A DNA stretch of 64,000 bases from Nautilus pompilius (taxonomy: Eukaryota; Mollusca; Cephalopoda; Nautilida; Nautilidae). Position numbers and translations under genes: made by a program. A model generated the notes under the pieces. The model was not told the origin of the DNA. It saw only the letters and a program-made list of their open reading frames with translations, and searched no databases. This document shows positions 1-11,728 of the stretch, in pieces. Numbering within the stretch: the stretch's first letter is position 1; every line of letters starts with the position of its first letter. Where the stretch lies: NCBI GenBank assembly GCA_018389105.1, contig JACATO010002189.1:583001-647000 (forward strand), read 5' to 3'.

Positions 1-1146
1 TAGGCTGGTGTTTTGCCATTATCTTAAAACACTTATCAGGAAGAAAGCAGTCAAATTTTCAGAGCTCCCCCCTTTTTTAAATTTTAGTTAACACAGGTGC
101 CAAGTTTTCAAACATCAGTATCAAATCTTAGTAAGGGTATTTCTTTTTCAAGTCAGGTTGTCAATTCATGGAATGCTCTGAAGATTAATTTCTATTTTCA
201 TGAGTAAATGGATGGATCCTTTTTTATTTCTGTTAATGTAGAGCTTGTGTAATCCCATGGATTCTGTGCATTTTGGACTAGTGACTGTGGTCCTTGAAAC
301 ATGCCAATTGATTTTAACATTGATTTTTTTTTTATTTTGAGTTTGGGGCCCTTCATGAAGTGGCACATTGAAAAAGAAAGTAAGCGATGTGATTAAAAGG
401 TAGCTTCCTTCAACTAAGTTTTAGTGGCTTTGGGGATCAGCCAAAAGGTCATGGGAGCTGCGGTAGTGAGCTTCATGCTACAGAGAATCCCAATTTATTA
501 CATTAGTTATACAAAAGTAGATTAATTACTATGGCATGCTTTGCCCTATAGAATTGTTGAGACTGGACAGGCCTTACTTATACTTTCTAGAAACTCCGGT
601 TAGTAGTTGGGTTGAGCTGGCTGTATATTTAGTCAACACATTCATAATGTAAAACTGCAGGTTGGGGATCTGTTGTCACAAAGGGCTACATTAGTGAAGA
701 AGCTATTGCTTATCACAGTCCATGTGGCTCTGCCGGTGCAGAGTAACACAGATTTTGAAGATTTAGTGCAGTAGCATGAAAGGGGTCTTGTTTAAGTGAT
801 AATTCCTGCCCCCCTTTGACTCTAAACTTGAGAAAATATTCATCATTTTATTTATCAAGTGTTTCTTCCAGCTGACCTTTTAAAAGAAATGTCAAACACA
901 ATTTTTCTGTGTTTTGCAATGACGACTGTTGTCTATAAGCTAATTTGATGTGTTCCGTCACATCCCCATCTCTCTCTTATCAGTATTTATTTAATCCTGG
1001 TTGATTAATCACTCTGACTTTATTTTTTTTATTGTTATTTAAAATCTACAATTCTAATCATTGATTTCATTTTCAAATCTAGTGATGCAGATTGACATTG
1101 TGTTGCTTTTGCACAAGCAAGTGGTGACTCTTTTGTATGTTGTTAG
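1..1146 (+). other. ALDH18A1: Intron preceding the last ALDH18A1 exon
   Basis: AT-rich non-coding sequence upstream of the last ALDH18A1 exon, ending in a pyrimidine-rich acceptor with AG at 1145-1146. I searched it for the expected preceding coding segment (the conserved Asp-Gly-Tyr-Arg region of the reductase domain) and did not see it, so earlier exons lie before position 1. No other feature was recognised. Confidence 0.75.
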
Positions 1147-1316
1147 GTGCAGAAGTTGGCATCAGTACGGCCCGCATCCATGCTCGAGGTCCTGTTGGCG
1201 TTGAGGGTTTGCTAACCACAAAATGGCTGCTACGCGGGGAAGGTCAGACTGCTGCAGATTTTTCTGAAGATAGGTGCACATTCATCCATGAATCACTGCC
1301 ACTTGGTGAATCTTGA
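1147..1316 (+). CDS. ALDH18A1: ALDH18A1 (P5C synthase), last coding exon
   Basis: This exon encodes the C-terminus of delta-1-pyrroline-5-carboxylate synthase, the mitochondrial glutamate 5-kinase/gamma-glutamyl phosphate reductase that starts proline and ornithine synthesis. The exon opens in phase 1 (two bases, then GCA at 1149) and encodes 55 complete codons before TGA at 1314-1316. The motif [18 protein letters not shown] followed by [11 protein letters not shown] is the strongly conserved end of the reductase (aldehyde dehydrogenase-like) domain. It is followed by a variable tail containing DFSED and HESLPLGES. The length and ending match the animal bifunctional enzyme as I remember it. 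The kinase domain and the catalytic cysteine region lie outside the window. The gene runs on + and is convergent with receptor gene A. No frame break is visible, so this looks like a functional housekeeping gene. Confidence 0.93.
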
Positions 1317-1860
1317 CTGTTTCTCTCTCGAGCTAATCATTCCTGAGGCAGTGATTTTTGTTTTACGTTTTGTCTGCTTGTGTTTTTCTTAGCAGATCTG
1401 AATGAGTCTTGTTGAATGAGATGGCAGCCAATGATTTCTCCCTCAATCATTCTGCATGTGGTTTTATAGTGGAGTGCAGTAGTAAATATACATTGTTTTG
1501 AGATTACTCTCTCTCCTTGAGTACTAATGGACTAAATTTTGTTTAGAAACTCCTGCTTGTCAGTTAAGGATTTTAAGCAGTTTTCCACTTAACTATCTCC
1601 TGCCCCCCTTTTTTTTTCACCTAAAAGGTTCACACAGTGACCTCTGCCTGTACAGATGATCATCTGTGTGACTTTTAGACGACATGGCCATCCACTGAAG
1701 CAGATTTGAGTTTATCTGCATCTTTTTGTAAACATCAATACTTTGGATTATCTGGGATCTGGGATTTTCCCCAGGCACTTATGAAGAAGAAATGTTTGAA
1801 AGGGGATTAAATATATATTTTTGTCATTTGCTTGTTTAATAAAATCCAGCGAGTTTCATT
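1317..1860 (+). other. ALDH18A1: ALDH18A1 3' UTR with polyadenylation signal
   Basis: Non-coding sequence after the TGA at 1314-1316. A canonical AATAAA at 1838-1843 is the first clear polyadenylation signal, so the transcript probably ends near 1855-1865. The exact cleavage site is inferred. Confidence 0.65.
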
Positions 1861-4800
1861 CCCATCCAAACATTTGTTCTCTATTCCAAATAGTTAGACA
1901 TGCATGGACCTTTTTAATTGAACTCTTAGCATCTAAAAACTTTTTTTTGAAAAATAAATAAAATGTTTGAGAATAGAGATGTGATGCTAGATCCAGGAGT
2001 TCCACCCCTATCTCCCTCCTGCAGTAACAGGAATTTTATTTATTCCAAAATTTCCAATGTTTAAAATTTCTCTGCATTCATATACCCTTTTGCACCTGGT
2101 TGTTAGCCTAGGCTGCAGGGGGGAGGGAGGGAATGGGGGAGCTGTATGATATAAGGAAACTGAGGGCAGCTTGCACAACTGCCTGGTGCACTCTTACATA
2201 ATAAACCTACCAAAAAGCCAGCACTTGTATTTTGTTAAAATTAAGCATCTGATTTTTTTTTTTTTTTTTTAGATTTTCTACCTGCATTTATTTGTAAAAC
2301 AATTCTTTTCTTTAATTTAACTTAATTTTTTTTAAAAAGATCATTTAATTGGAATAAATTTGTAGTTGCAATTTTGATTCCACTTAGCTCGTCTATGAAC
2401 AAATAAAGATAAGGAGGAACAAACTGAGCTTAAGATCATCGGCATCACAGCTCACTGAATTGATTTATTGTAATGAAGGATTTGAGTGTTTATATGCAGT
2501 CGATTTTACATATTTGTTCTTTTCATAAATTATTCAGAAAAAATGAAACTCGTAGTAAGTAATCAAGATTTTATTACCAGCAAATGTTACTCTATTGGCA
2601 GAAATTAACTTTTTTTAAAATTATATTTAAAACTGTAGTTTTCCATTTAACTGAAGTTATTTGCCAATAACAAAACACTACCATATCTTTCTCCTCCTCC
2701 TCAAAAAATAATCTGTTGTGGGAACTTTATCAAAATACAAGTAGCATCAATCATTTCTATCATCAGTTATGTCATCTGAAAATTCTAAGAGTTTTGGCTA
2801 AATTGGTAGTTTTTCTTTTTAGTTTGGTATTCTTACTGACGATTTGTTAGTATATTATATCTAACAAATTGATACATCAGTCTGTCTGTAAGTAAAATTC
2901 TCCAGTTTATTGAAGTTGAGCTAACATATGATTTGCTACCTTCCATTTTTTCCCTTTGTCATTTCAGAAAGGATAGAACTACGTTTCTTCCATGAATTAT
3001 GTTACCAAAATGTTTATCATTATATGCACTTATTTAAAAAAACTTATTCCACACCTATGACAGAAAGAACTTTGATCAACTTAATAAATCAAAAATGTTC
3101 TGGCATCTGCATATATATATTTTTAATTGTTTCATGATAGTTAGCAAATGATATTTTTAAACCAAACCACTCGTGAAAGGTCTAAATGACAGTAGTAATG
3201 CATTTTTGGGGTGATTCTAACATTTCTCAAGCATCCAGTAGCTAAGATGTTTGAAAATACAAGAATATGTAGCTTTATTTATTATAGTGCCTGTCTTTTT
3301 TGACATATATTTATCAAATAATTTGAAATATTGTAGTTACTTAAGTGGAGAGAAAGTCGTCATGGCATACGCAAGGTCCGCCCAGGGAAAGTAAATGTCC
3401 ATTCTGGTTTATGTTGCTCAGCAAGAGTAATTAACGGTTTTAAAACTTTTATTTAATTTTTTTAATATAGCACATGATTTTGCAGACAACCTTGCATTAT
3501 TAGTTAAGTCGACATGCCACAATGGTGGTTTGCACGTGCACAGTTGAAACAAAATTTTGTCGTACTTTTCTATTTACCAAGTTCTTCAAAGATTTTTTAA
3601 AGAAATATTGTATGAACTTAGCCTGATAGTTGTTTTCAACTACTTTTTTTTGTTGTTGGTTTCAACTTCAATCAGAATATATATTTTCTGAATTGTTTCT
3701 GGTTCTGTATGACAGCCAACCTAGTGCTTTTTCAAGCTATCAAGGTTGTCTTTTTTTTTTTTTTTTGAAAGCTGCGAACTTCTCTCCTTTGATTTACACT
3801 GAACATTTTGTTTGCGTTCTGAATCTCAGAAAAAGGGTTGTTAGTTTTGGCCCTTTCTTTCTCCAGACTGAGATCTTGATGTCCTTAATTGTTAATTGTT
3901 CGTAGAAGGCCCAAGTCAGACAAGCATTGTGTCTTTGTCTGTTTGTTTTATTGCGGGATACTCCACGCAGCTTCTGTTGTAGCCAGACACTGTGATCTAG
4001 TCAGGCTTTAGCCAAAAGTGGATGTGCTTCGCTTACAGCTTGGTCAGGGCAAAGAGTTTTATTGACGTAAATTAGAATTGAACGAAACCTAAGAACTTTT
4101 TGTTTTTTGTTAAAGTAAGAAAAAACCAGTCACTGTGGTGGTTATTGCTGTGAAAAAAGCAATTAATGAAATGGCCAAAAAGTATATAAAAATAAATTAT
4201 CAACCCTTTCGAGGAGGGTTTGCCTCATAATTGATGTATCAGTCGGCAAAAACTAATTTTTATTTAGTACATGGACTGATATAAAAAATGTGATATTTTT
4301 TTTAAAGTGTGAGTATTCACTCAGTAACCATACAAATGCTATATTTTTAATGATTAAAATTTCTCAATGCAGATTTTGCGCTGTTGTTATTTAAGTATAA
4401 AAATGTACATAAACTACATTTTTCTTTGTATAAAAATCATGATGTTAAACCGATTTTACAAGACACAGAAAATTCCCTTGCATGCTAATTTTTAATGTCT
4501 GGAAGTCTAAAAAGTTTCAAAAACAATTAATATTTAATTTGTTCGTTTTATATTATCAAATAAGGGAAGGAAGGGTCTCTACTACCCCAAAGATGATCTT
4601 TCCCCATCGCCTTGGCTAGACTTTAGTGTGTGCACAAACTTGTTCATTCCTTTGTCCTGTCCACATTTACTTGTGGATATCACCCACACAAGAGGAGATA
4701 GCCACCCATCACCATGAGTGCTTGTAGCTGCTGCTGCAATGTTGTCCCAGAAACTAATTTATTTTCTATTTGTGGACTGCAGATTGGGATCCCTAAAAAA

Positions 4801-6872
4801 TGTGCGCACGCATGCGCACACAGAGACAGACGGTGGAGGGAGAGAGATGGTGGAGAGAGAGTTACTCGAATATCTGCAAAAATTGGGGTTTGCTTGTTTG
4901 TTTTGTTTTAAGTTTAACTTTCATATAAATATTCACTACTGAAATCCTTGTTAGGACTGCTTTTAACAATAACAGTAGAAATGTGATATTCATAAGGTAG
5001 TCACAAGTACTTGACTGTAAGATGTCGGGTTGACTAAAAGATTCTGGCCAATAACATCATAAATTGAAATCCAGTAAAAAACAAGTTTGATGCTTCATCA
5101 AAGTTAGAGGCTAGTTGAATTTTTGTTTTTTTTTTTAACTCATCCCTCATAAGCCAGGTGGTCACTCTTTACTATGGGATTGTTGACATTCTCTAGGTTG
5201 TAATTGCAGTAGCATCTGAAACAGTGTTATTTGAATGTATTGCATCATGCAGATTTCAAAACGTCTTTCAAAATGAAAAAATTATAGAGGCATTTGAGTT
5301 TTCAGTACTACGCAGTACAGATGTATACTAAAGTATGCAGATATAGTCCCGAGGAAATACAACATTGGGAAGCGGGCAGCACTCGTGATCAATTCTGACT
5401 AACTGCTGTGTGCTTCTGCTTCAGTGAACTGATGAAGTTTTAATCATCGGTAGGAAAACTGCTCATCTGACTGTCTTCCTTGAATGTTACCAGTGCTGAC
5501 GCAGGGCTGATCATGTAATTTGAGGTGGTACTATTGTTTTACTAGACATTATTAATGCTTCGCTGGAGTTTCTGCCTACGAATTTGGGGAAGAGATTTTT
5601 CAATAATTTCTCACTTGAACCCAGAATAAAAGAGAGGCCGGCAAACGGCTCCTTTCCACCCATGGAGATTCTCAAACAAACAAACAAACAAAAACAAAAT
5701 CAATTTTTTCACAATGACCTGGGGTTTTGTACCAGTGAGGAACTAACCACGTGACTCCGTGAGGGGCCTCTTAAATCATTGAATAAAATGCTAGGTCAGC
5801 ATTTTCCTTCATTTAGTCCGAATTATTAGATAAAAACAATCACATTAATAATTTAGTAGGGTAGCACTCAAAATATCTCTATCGAGATCTGTTTATGTAT
5901 GGTATTTAGTTCTTTAAAAGAAAAAAAAGTTAATACAAATGTAAAATCTGATATATTCAGAACAAGCTCGGGTTGAGAGTTCACAACAAATTTTTGTTAA
6001 TTATCTAATGTGATAGGCTGAAAATTTTGGGCTTTATTTTTGAGCCACTGTTAAAAAATTCTGACAATGGCATAATGAAATATTTACAAAGTATCCCTTA
6101 ATAAAATATTTTTGAGCTACTGCTTCTTGGTTACCTATTAAGCTCAGCTCATTACGAAGAAGATGAAAAAAGGATGGCAAAGGTAAAATTGAAGGGGAAG
6201 ATAAATCGTGCATATTATTAAAAGACCAAAATACATGTAATATTACAATGCTTTCAGATAAATGCTTAATGATAACTGCATCTAAAAACTTGTCTTTTTA
6301 GAGCATATAAGACCAAAGTTAGAGAAAAGAATACTTCTTAGCTCTAAGAAATATTACCGACTTAATTTTTCAATGCATATTGCTTGTAGAATTTAAAGAC
6401 AGTTTATTTACAAACTAGTCTCATTTTACAGATACTGTATATATTCTGATGCCTTTAATGATTTAGATGCTAATGTAGAGAGCGAGTGACTTTGAAAGTT
6501 TTACAACTTACTGTAAAAGAATTGACAAATATGATCCACTTATATCTTCTAAACCTGAATTTATAAGAGTTGGTCTATATTAGCACATAAACACCTGGTA
6601 GATGATAAAATACCAAAATCTGAGCATGAATAAAATATGGATTAAATAGCTTATCCTGTTTCTGGAAGCAAAATAATAAAAATTTGAAGAGAGTAATAGG
6701 CATCTGAATATGTTGGTTAATCTTTGTACATAGGATAACAGTAAAAGGAGAAAAAACTTGCACCACTTAGAAGCACAAAAATAAGGAATAAGAGATCTGC
6801 ATGATTTTTTTTGTATTTAAAAAGGTGGGGAAAGCTTATACCTTAATAAATTTATTCTAGTAATCAAATGTA
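1861..6872. other. AT-rich intergenic region, no gene seen
   Basis: Between the ALDH18A1 3' end and the Tc1 element. Open frames are short (91 codons at most) and show no recognisable domain; several consist of translated T-rich or A-rich runs. A short GC-rich inverted repeat (AACCCT/AGGGTT) lies near 4203-4220. Nothing else can be supported. Confidence 0.6.
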
Positions 6873-7074
6873 CAGGTGCATCTCAAAAAATTAGAATATT
6901 GCGGAAGAGTTCAATATTTTTTGTCATTTATTTCAGAAAGTGAAAATCGTATATATTCTAGACTCATTACATGTAAACTAAAATGTTTCAAGCATTTTTT
7001 AATTTTAATTTAGATAATTACGGTCTACAGCTAAAAAAAAATAGAAAAAAGTATCTCAAAATATTAGAATATTC
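6873..7074 (+). repeat. Left terminal inverted repeat of the Tc1 element
   Basis: About 200 bp, matching the right repeat in reverse complement. It holds an outer binding-site-like copy at 6880-6912 and an inner copy at 7052-7074, with a shared spacer containing TTCTAGACTCATTACA. Confidence 0.9.
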
Positions 7075-7158
7075 CATTTCGAGTTTGAGTAAATCACTAT
7101 TTATGCAGTATAAATACCATGAATCTCTCAGTCTGGTTCAGTACACACAACCACAATC

Positions 7159-8160
7159 ATGGGGAAGACTGCTGACTTGACAGTTGTCCAGAAGGCACTC
7201 ATTGACACCCTCCACAAGGAGGGTAAGCCACAGAAGGTCATTGCTGAAAGCTGGCTGTTTGCAGAGTGCTGTGTCAAAGCATATTCATGGAAAGTTGACT
7301 GGAAGGGAAAAGTGTGGTAGGAAAAGGTGCACAAGCAAGAGGGATGACTGTAGCCTTGAGCGGATTGTCAAGCAAAGCTGATTCAAGAACTTGTGGGAGC
7401 TTTACAAGGAGTGGACTGAGGCTTGAGTCAATGCATCAAAAGCCACCATGCACAGACATGTCCAGGAAATGGGCTACAAGTGTCACATTCCTAGTGTCAA
7501 GCCACTCCTGAACCAGAGACAATGTCAGAAGCGTCTTACCTGGACTAAGGAGAAAAAGAACTGGACATTGCTCAGTGGTCCAAAGTCGTCTTTTCATATG
7601 AAAGTAAATTTTGCATTTCATTTGGAAATCAAGGTCCCACAGTCTGGAGGAAGAGTGGAGAGGCACAGAATCCAAGTTGCTTGAAGTCCAGTGTGAAGTT
7701 TCCACAGTCATTGATGATTTGGGGTGCCATGTCATCTGCTGGTGTTGGTCCACTGTGTTTTATCAAGTCCAATGTCAACGCAGCCATCTACCAAGAGATT
7801 TTAGAGCACTTCATGCTTCCGTCTGCTGCCAAGCTTCATGTAGATGCTGATTTCCTGTTCCAGCAGGACTTGGCACCTGCCCACAGTGCCAAAACTACTA
7901 GTAACTGGTTTGCTGACCATGGTATTACTGTGCTTGATTGGCCAGCCAACTCGCCTGACCTGAACCCCATAGAGAATCTATGGGGTATTGTCAAGAGGAA
8001 GATGAGAGACACCAGACCCAACAATACAGACCAGCTGAAGGTTGCTATCAAAGCAACCTGGGCTTCCATAACACCTCAGCAGTGCCACAGGCTGATCGCT
8101 TCTGTGCCATGCTGCATTGATGCAGTGATTCGTGCAAAAGGAGCCCTGACCAAGTATTGA
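7159..8160 (+). pseudogene. Tc1 transposase pseudogene (DD34E)
   Basis: Relic of a roughly 340-residue Tc1/IS630 transposase. It starts at ATG 7159 (MGKTADLTVVQKALI), continues through a helix-turn-helix (QSAVSKHIHGKLTGREKCGR) and a DDE domain with QQDLAPAHSAK and SPDLNPIENLWG, and ends in a KGALTKY C-terminus. Visible lesions are a net 2-bp loss near 7242-7246 (frame 1 to 2), in-frame TGA at 7379-7381 and 7424-7426, and a 1-bp loss near 7568 returning to frame 1. The first catalytic Asp codon also appears changed to Tyr (TAT at 7597-7599, in a Ser-Tyr-Glu-Ser context where Tc1 enzymes have Ser-Asp-Glu-Ser). From 7570 to the stop at 8158-8160 the frame is uninterrupted, including the second Asp and the Glu. 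It cannot encode an active enzyme. Confidence 0.95.
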
Positions 8161-8232
8161 GTGCATAAATGAACATACTTTTCAGAAGTTCGACATTTCT
8201 ATAATATATATCCTCTTTTTTATTGATCTTAT

Positions 8233-8436
8233 GAAATATTCTACTATTTTGAGATAGTGGATTTTTGATTTTCAGGAGCTGTAAGTCGTAATCATCAAAA
8301 TTAAAACAAAAAAAGGCTTGAAATATTTCATTTTATGTGTAATGAGTCTAGAATATATGAAAGTTTCACTGTTTGAATTAAATTAAGGAAAAAAATGAGC
8401 TCTTCCACGATATTCTAATTTTTTGAGATGCCCCTG
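8233..8436 (-). repeat. Right terminal inverted repeat of the Tc1 element
   Basis: Reverse complement of 6873-7074 with scattered differences. The inner copy lies at 8233-8257 and the outer copy ends in GATGCCCCTG before the TA at 8437-8438. Confidence 0.9.
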
Positions 8437-9411
8437 TAATCTTGTTTAGGGTATAAACTAAAGAACAAGCAGAAAATATCTCTAGAATGTATTAAGAGCT
8501 ATAGAAATGATGATCAAATGGAATTTATAAAATCTAGTATCTGATGTATAGAACCTTTTAATAAAAAAATTTTTAAAGTATGAGACCATTGTTATCTCAA
8601 TGATAAATTAAAGATGTACTGAGTGTAATCTACACATTAATTATCCAAATCACATGTAATCTTTCACATTTTATCCAATTATCAGGTCTATATCTCTCAA
8701 AGATGACTTTCAGGTATACCACAAAAATCTGAATACATTTCATTTTAATTTTTACATTCTTTTGAGATTAAAGAGAAGAAATTTAGTTAAGTAGTAGCAT
8801 GACCATTCTAGTGTAGCTGCTAATGAATTAACAACAAAAAAAGATGCTTATGATGAAGTTGATAAAATCTGAGTCTGTGATGCTCTCTTGACACACTGTA
8901 ACACTCAAAAAGTATAATATTAAAACATTAGGCAAGTATAATGATATTACCTAAAATCTGATGTGTTTGAAGAATTGTATAGCAAAAGGCTTATAAATGA
9001 GATCCATGGTCAATTCTTAACAACAAGAAGAAGCTTGGAATATGCATTTATTGATAACTTAAATTTAGACTTCTCAACAGATTGCAATAATATAAGGTAT
9101 AAGATGACAAATCTCTAATGGTTCCATAAAGGCATGCAGTATCTCTAATAATACAAATGTATTGATGTAAGAACTCTCAAAGCATCTAATATAGATATAC
9201 TTTTTTCTCTCACCAATTATAAGATTTCAAACCAGGTTTCTTAAAATTAGATAATCAAGAGTAAGTCAGGTGTGAATTAGAGATTTTTCTTTAATAAGGT
9301 TATATCTACTTAGATGATAATAATCTGGTTTGCCCTTTACCTACAGATAATTGTAGATAGTCTTACCACAGGTAGAGAGCATTATAAAGGTGTAGTTAAG
9401 ATAATCCACTA
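8437..9411. other. AT-rich intergenic sequence
   Basis: No open frame of note on either strand and no repeat structure I can define. It resembles the DNA to the left of the Tc1 insertion. Confidence 0.5.
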
Positions 9412-10926
9412 CAGTTAAACCTCAATTTAATGGATGCTGTCTAGTCTCCAAGCTAAAATCCATGTTGAGCTGAGCGAAAAAGTTTTTGCATGTGCGTATG
9501 TAGATATTGAGATTTAACGGACTCCCAGCATTAACAAACCCCTTCCCTATTAGTCTCTTAAAATTGATGTTTTACCTTGCATTAAGTGGGTTTAGAGCAT
9601 TCAAAGGAGGATGCATTTTCTGTGAACAAATTCTACCTAAATAAGAATGGTTTTCACTGCATTGAAAACCAAATGATAGAAAGTAAAACATGATCTAAGC
9701 AGACTGGTACTAATCTGTTAAATACCCTATAATAAAAACAGCTTTTGTTTTCTATTACAGAAATCTTGAACTTTATTTATCTCTAGGTATGAAGATAAGT
9801 AAAATACATTTAATCAGCTTTGTTGAAGCCATATGTTGAGTTATATACAGACATGAGGACTGATTCTATGGATGATTATGAAAAAGACTGGTTGATGAAT
9901 AAATCTGTGGAATTTTAGGACAACGAAGAGCAGTTGTAAGAGTTTGAACAACTTTAAAAACCTCAGGTTAATAAAATTCACTATTATACTAGAAAGATTT
10001 TTTGATGAAAATTACTCTTGCATGTGAAAAATAAAGTTATTAATTTTAAGAAAACAGTTTACTGGTGTATAATCTAACTTATTTCCAAGTACTGATTCTT
10101 TATATTGTCATATTAGAACAAGTTATTTATGAACTTGCATACAGGTCTGTGTGATACCTCTGCTTAGTAAACTATTCATCAAAAATAGAGAAAGGTGTAA
10201 TAAAAATGTTGGTTGGGAGAATGAAAGATGAGTATATGAAAAAAATAATTAATTTTGTGGACTCAGATCTAAAAAGTATACAATGGATCTTGAATCAAAT
10301 AAGTATATAAAGGAATAAAAACTACAAAATTATCTAGATACTTTATTAATACAGAAAAGATGCATAAAAATATAGATTTAGATTGGGAAAAACACTTTGT
10401 AATTAATCTCACTAAAGTTGCTTTATCTCTCTTGATGTTAAGTTGTGCAGCTGACTCTTGTCAAATGGACTCAGACGGTGCCACCATGTTTTTTTCTAGT
10501 CTAGTTGGTAGTTGGTGACTACGTGATGGAACTTCTGTCAGTTCTTCTTCAAAAACTATTAGTTTTTTGTGCCCTCTCAGCTATTCTAACTGTTAATAAT
10601 GAATGGCCTCTAAGACGAGAGCAGTGAAAAGGAAATCAAATTCCTAAATGCTGTGGAAAAATTGAAGGCTGATGTATAATTGCTGCTATGGTCATGGAGG
10701 AGTTTTGTATAGTGAAACAAACGCTTAACACCTGAAACACCCTCGCAAATAATGGACAGTGGTTCAGGATGACTTGTAAGTACTGAAGTGTAATATTTAA
10801 AATAAAAGTTTGACTGAAATTTTTTTTCCAGTTTTAATTACTAAGTGTACCATGCACTTTTCATTCTCGATCTAACACATCACTCACACCTACCCCTGTA
10901 TAGTCCATTAGCTGGAGGGGCCACTG
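9412..10926. mobile_element. Possible non-autonomous pogo/Tigger-like element
   Basis: The left edge CAGTTAAACCTCAATTTAATGG (9412-9433) follows a TA. The reverse complement of 10903-10926 (CAGTGGCCCCTCCAGCTAATGG) aligns to it with CAGT, CCTC and TAATGG shared. Such ends are typical of pogo/Tigger transposons. The right flank is TC rather than TA, and the interior has no intact frame. A short MASKTRAVKRKSNS-like start near 10600 is interrupted at once. It could instead be two unrelated sequences, so I treat this as tentative. Confidence 0.35.
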
Positions 10927-11728
10927 TCTGTATCTACTGGATAATGAAATATAATAAAGTTAATTTTGTGGACATTTCAATCATCATTAAATGAGTAACA
11001 CCTTTGGTGAGCATGATAGTTTTTTGTAATATCCTACTCATAAAATGATCCTAATGTTTCTTCTTCATCTAAAGCTAATTTATTAAGTCATTTGTCTAAG
11101 GAGCAATGTTATCAATCTTTCCAGTTTAAAATATTTCAGTCCAATTTTTAGTGTCCTTTTTTTCCAAATTGTTTTGTTTTTAACAATGATATACTGATTT
11201 ACCAAATCATCGGTTTTATACTTTTTTCTTTAACTTTGTCTAGTTTACTTTCATCATATTTTTACTCTCTGCTTCAGTGGATTGCTGGTCAGTCTGGTTT
11301 TTTCGTTTGTCATGCCCATTTATTAATTCGTCTAAAACGTTGATTCATTGCTAAGAGCAGAGATTCTTCACCCTACAAAAGGTGGATAACTGAGTATTAA
11401 CAGAATTTTACTTTATCGCTTTTTGTTGTCCTCCATTTTCTTCAATAAACTAATATACTGTAATAACGGCAACAAGTGTACAAACTATCATAGTAGGACA
11501 TTGTAGCTCTCTCTCTCTCATTTAGGTAAACTAACCTGCCTTTAATTTGTCCACATCATGGAATTTCTGTTTTGGTAACTTGACAATAACATCAAGAATG
11601 AATAAAAACTTCATAAAAATGATTTTGCCAAAATTAAACAATTTTGAAGATGAAATTGTTATTTTATGCTTGATACTCATCTACTATAAAAGAGAAGTAA
11701 AACCTTGATAATAGTGTATATGCATATA
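10927..11728. other. AT-rich intergenic sequence
   Basis: No gene, RNA or repeat recognised. Confidence 0.5.

Larger units (their letters stand above)
6873..8436 (+). mobile_element. Tc1 family transposon, degraded copy with intact ends
   Basis: The element is 1564 bp, flanked by a TA target-site duplication (6871-6872 and 8437-8438). Each end starts with CAG(T/G)GGCATCTC-like sequence continuing into AAAAAATTAGAATAT, in inverted orientation. The inverted repeats extend about 200 bp (6873-7074 and 8233-8436). Each holds an inner repeat of the ATCTCAAAATATTAGAATATT motif, i.e. the IR/DR arrangement known for Tc1 elements with two transposase binding sites per end. The interior is a + strand transposase relic at 7159-8160. 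Ends are well preserved while the gene is disrupted, so the copy could be mobilised only in trans. It lies in intergenic DNA between ALDH18A1 and receptor gene A. Confidence 0.97.
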
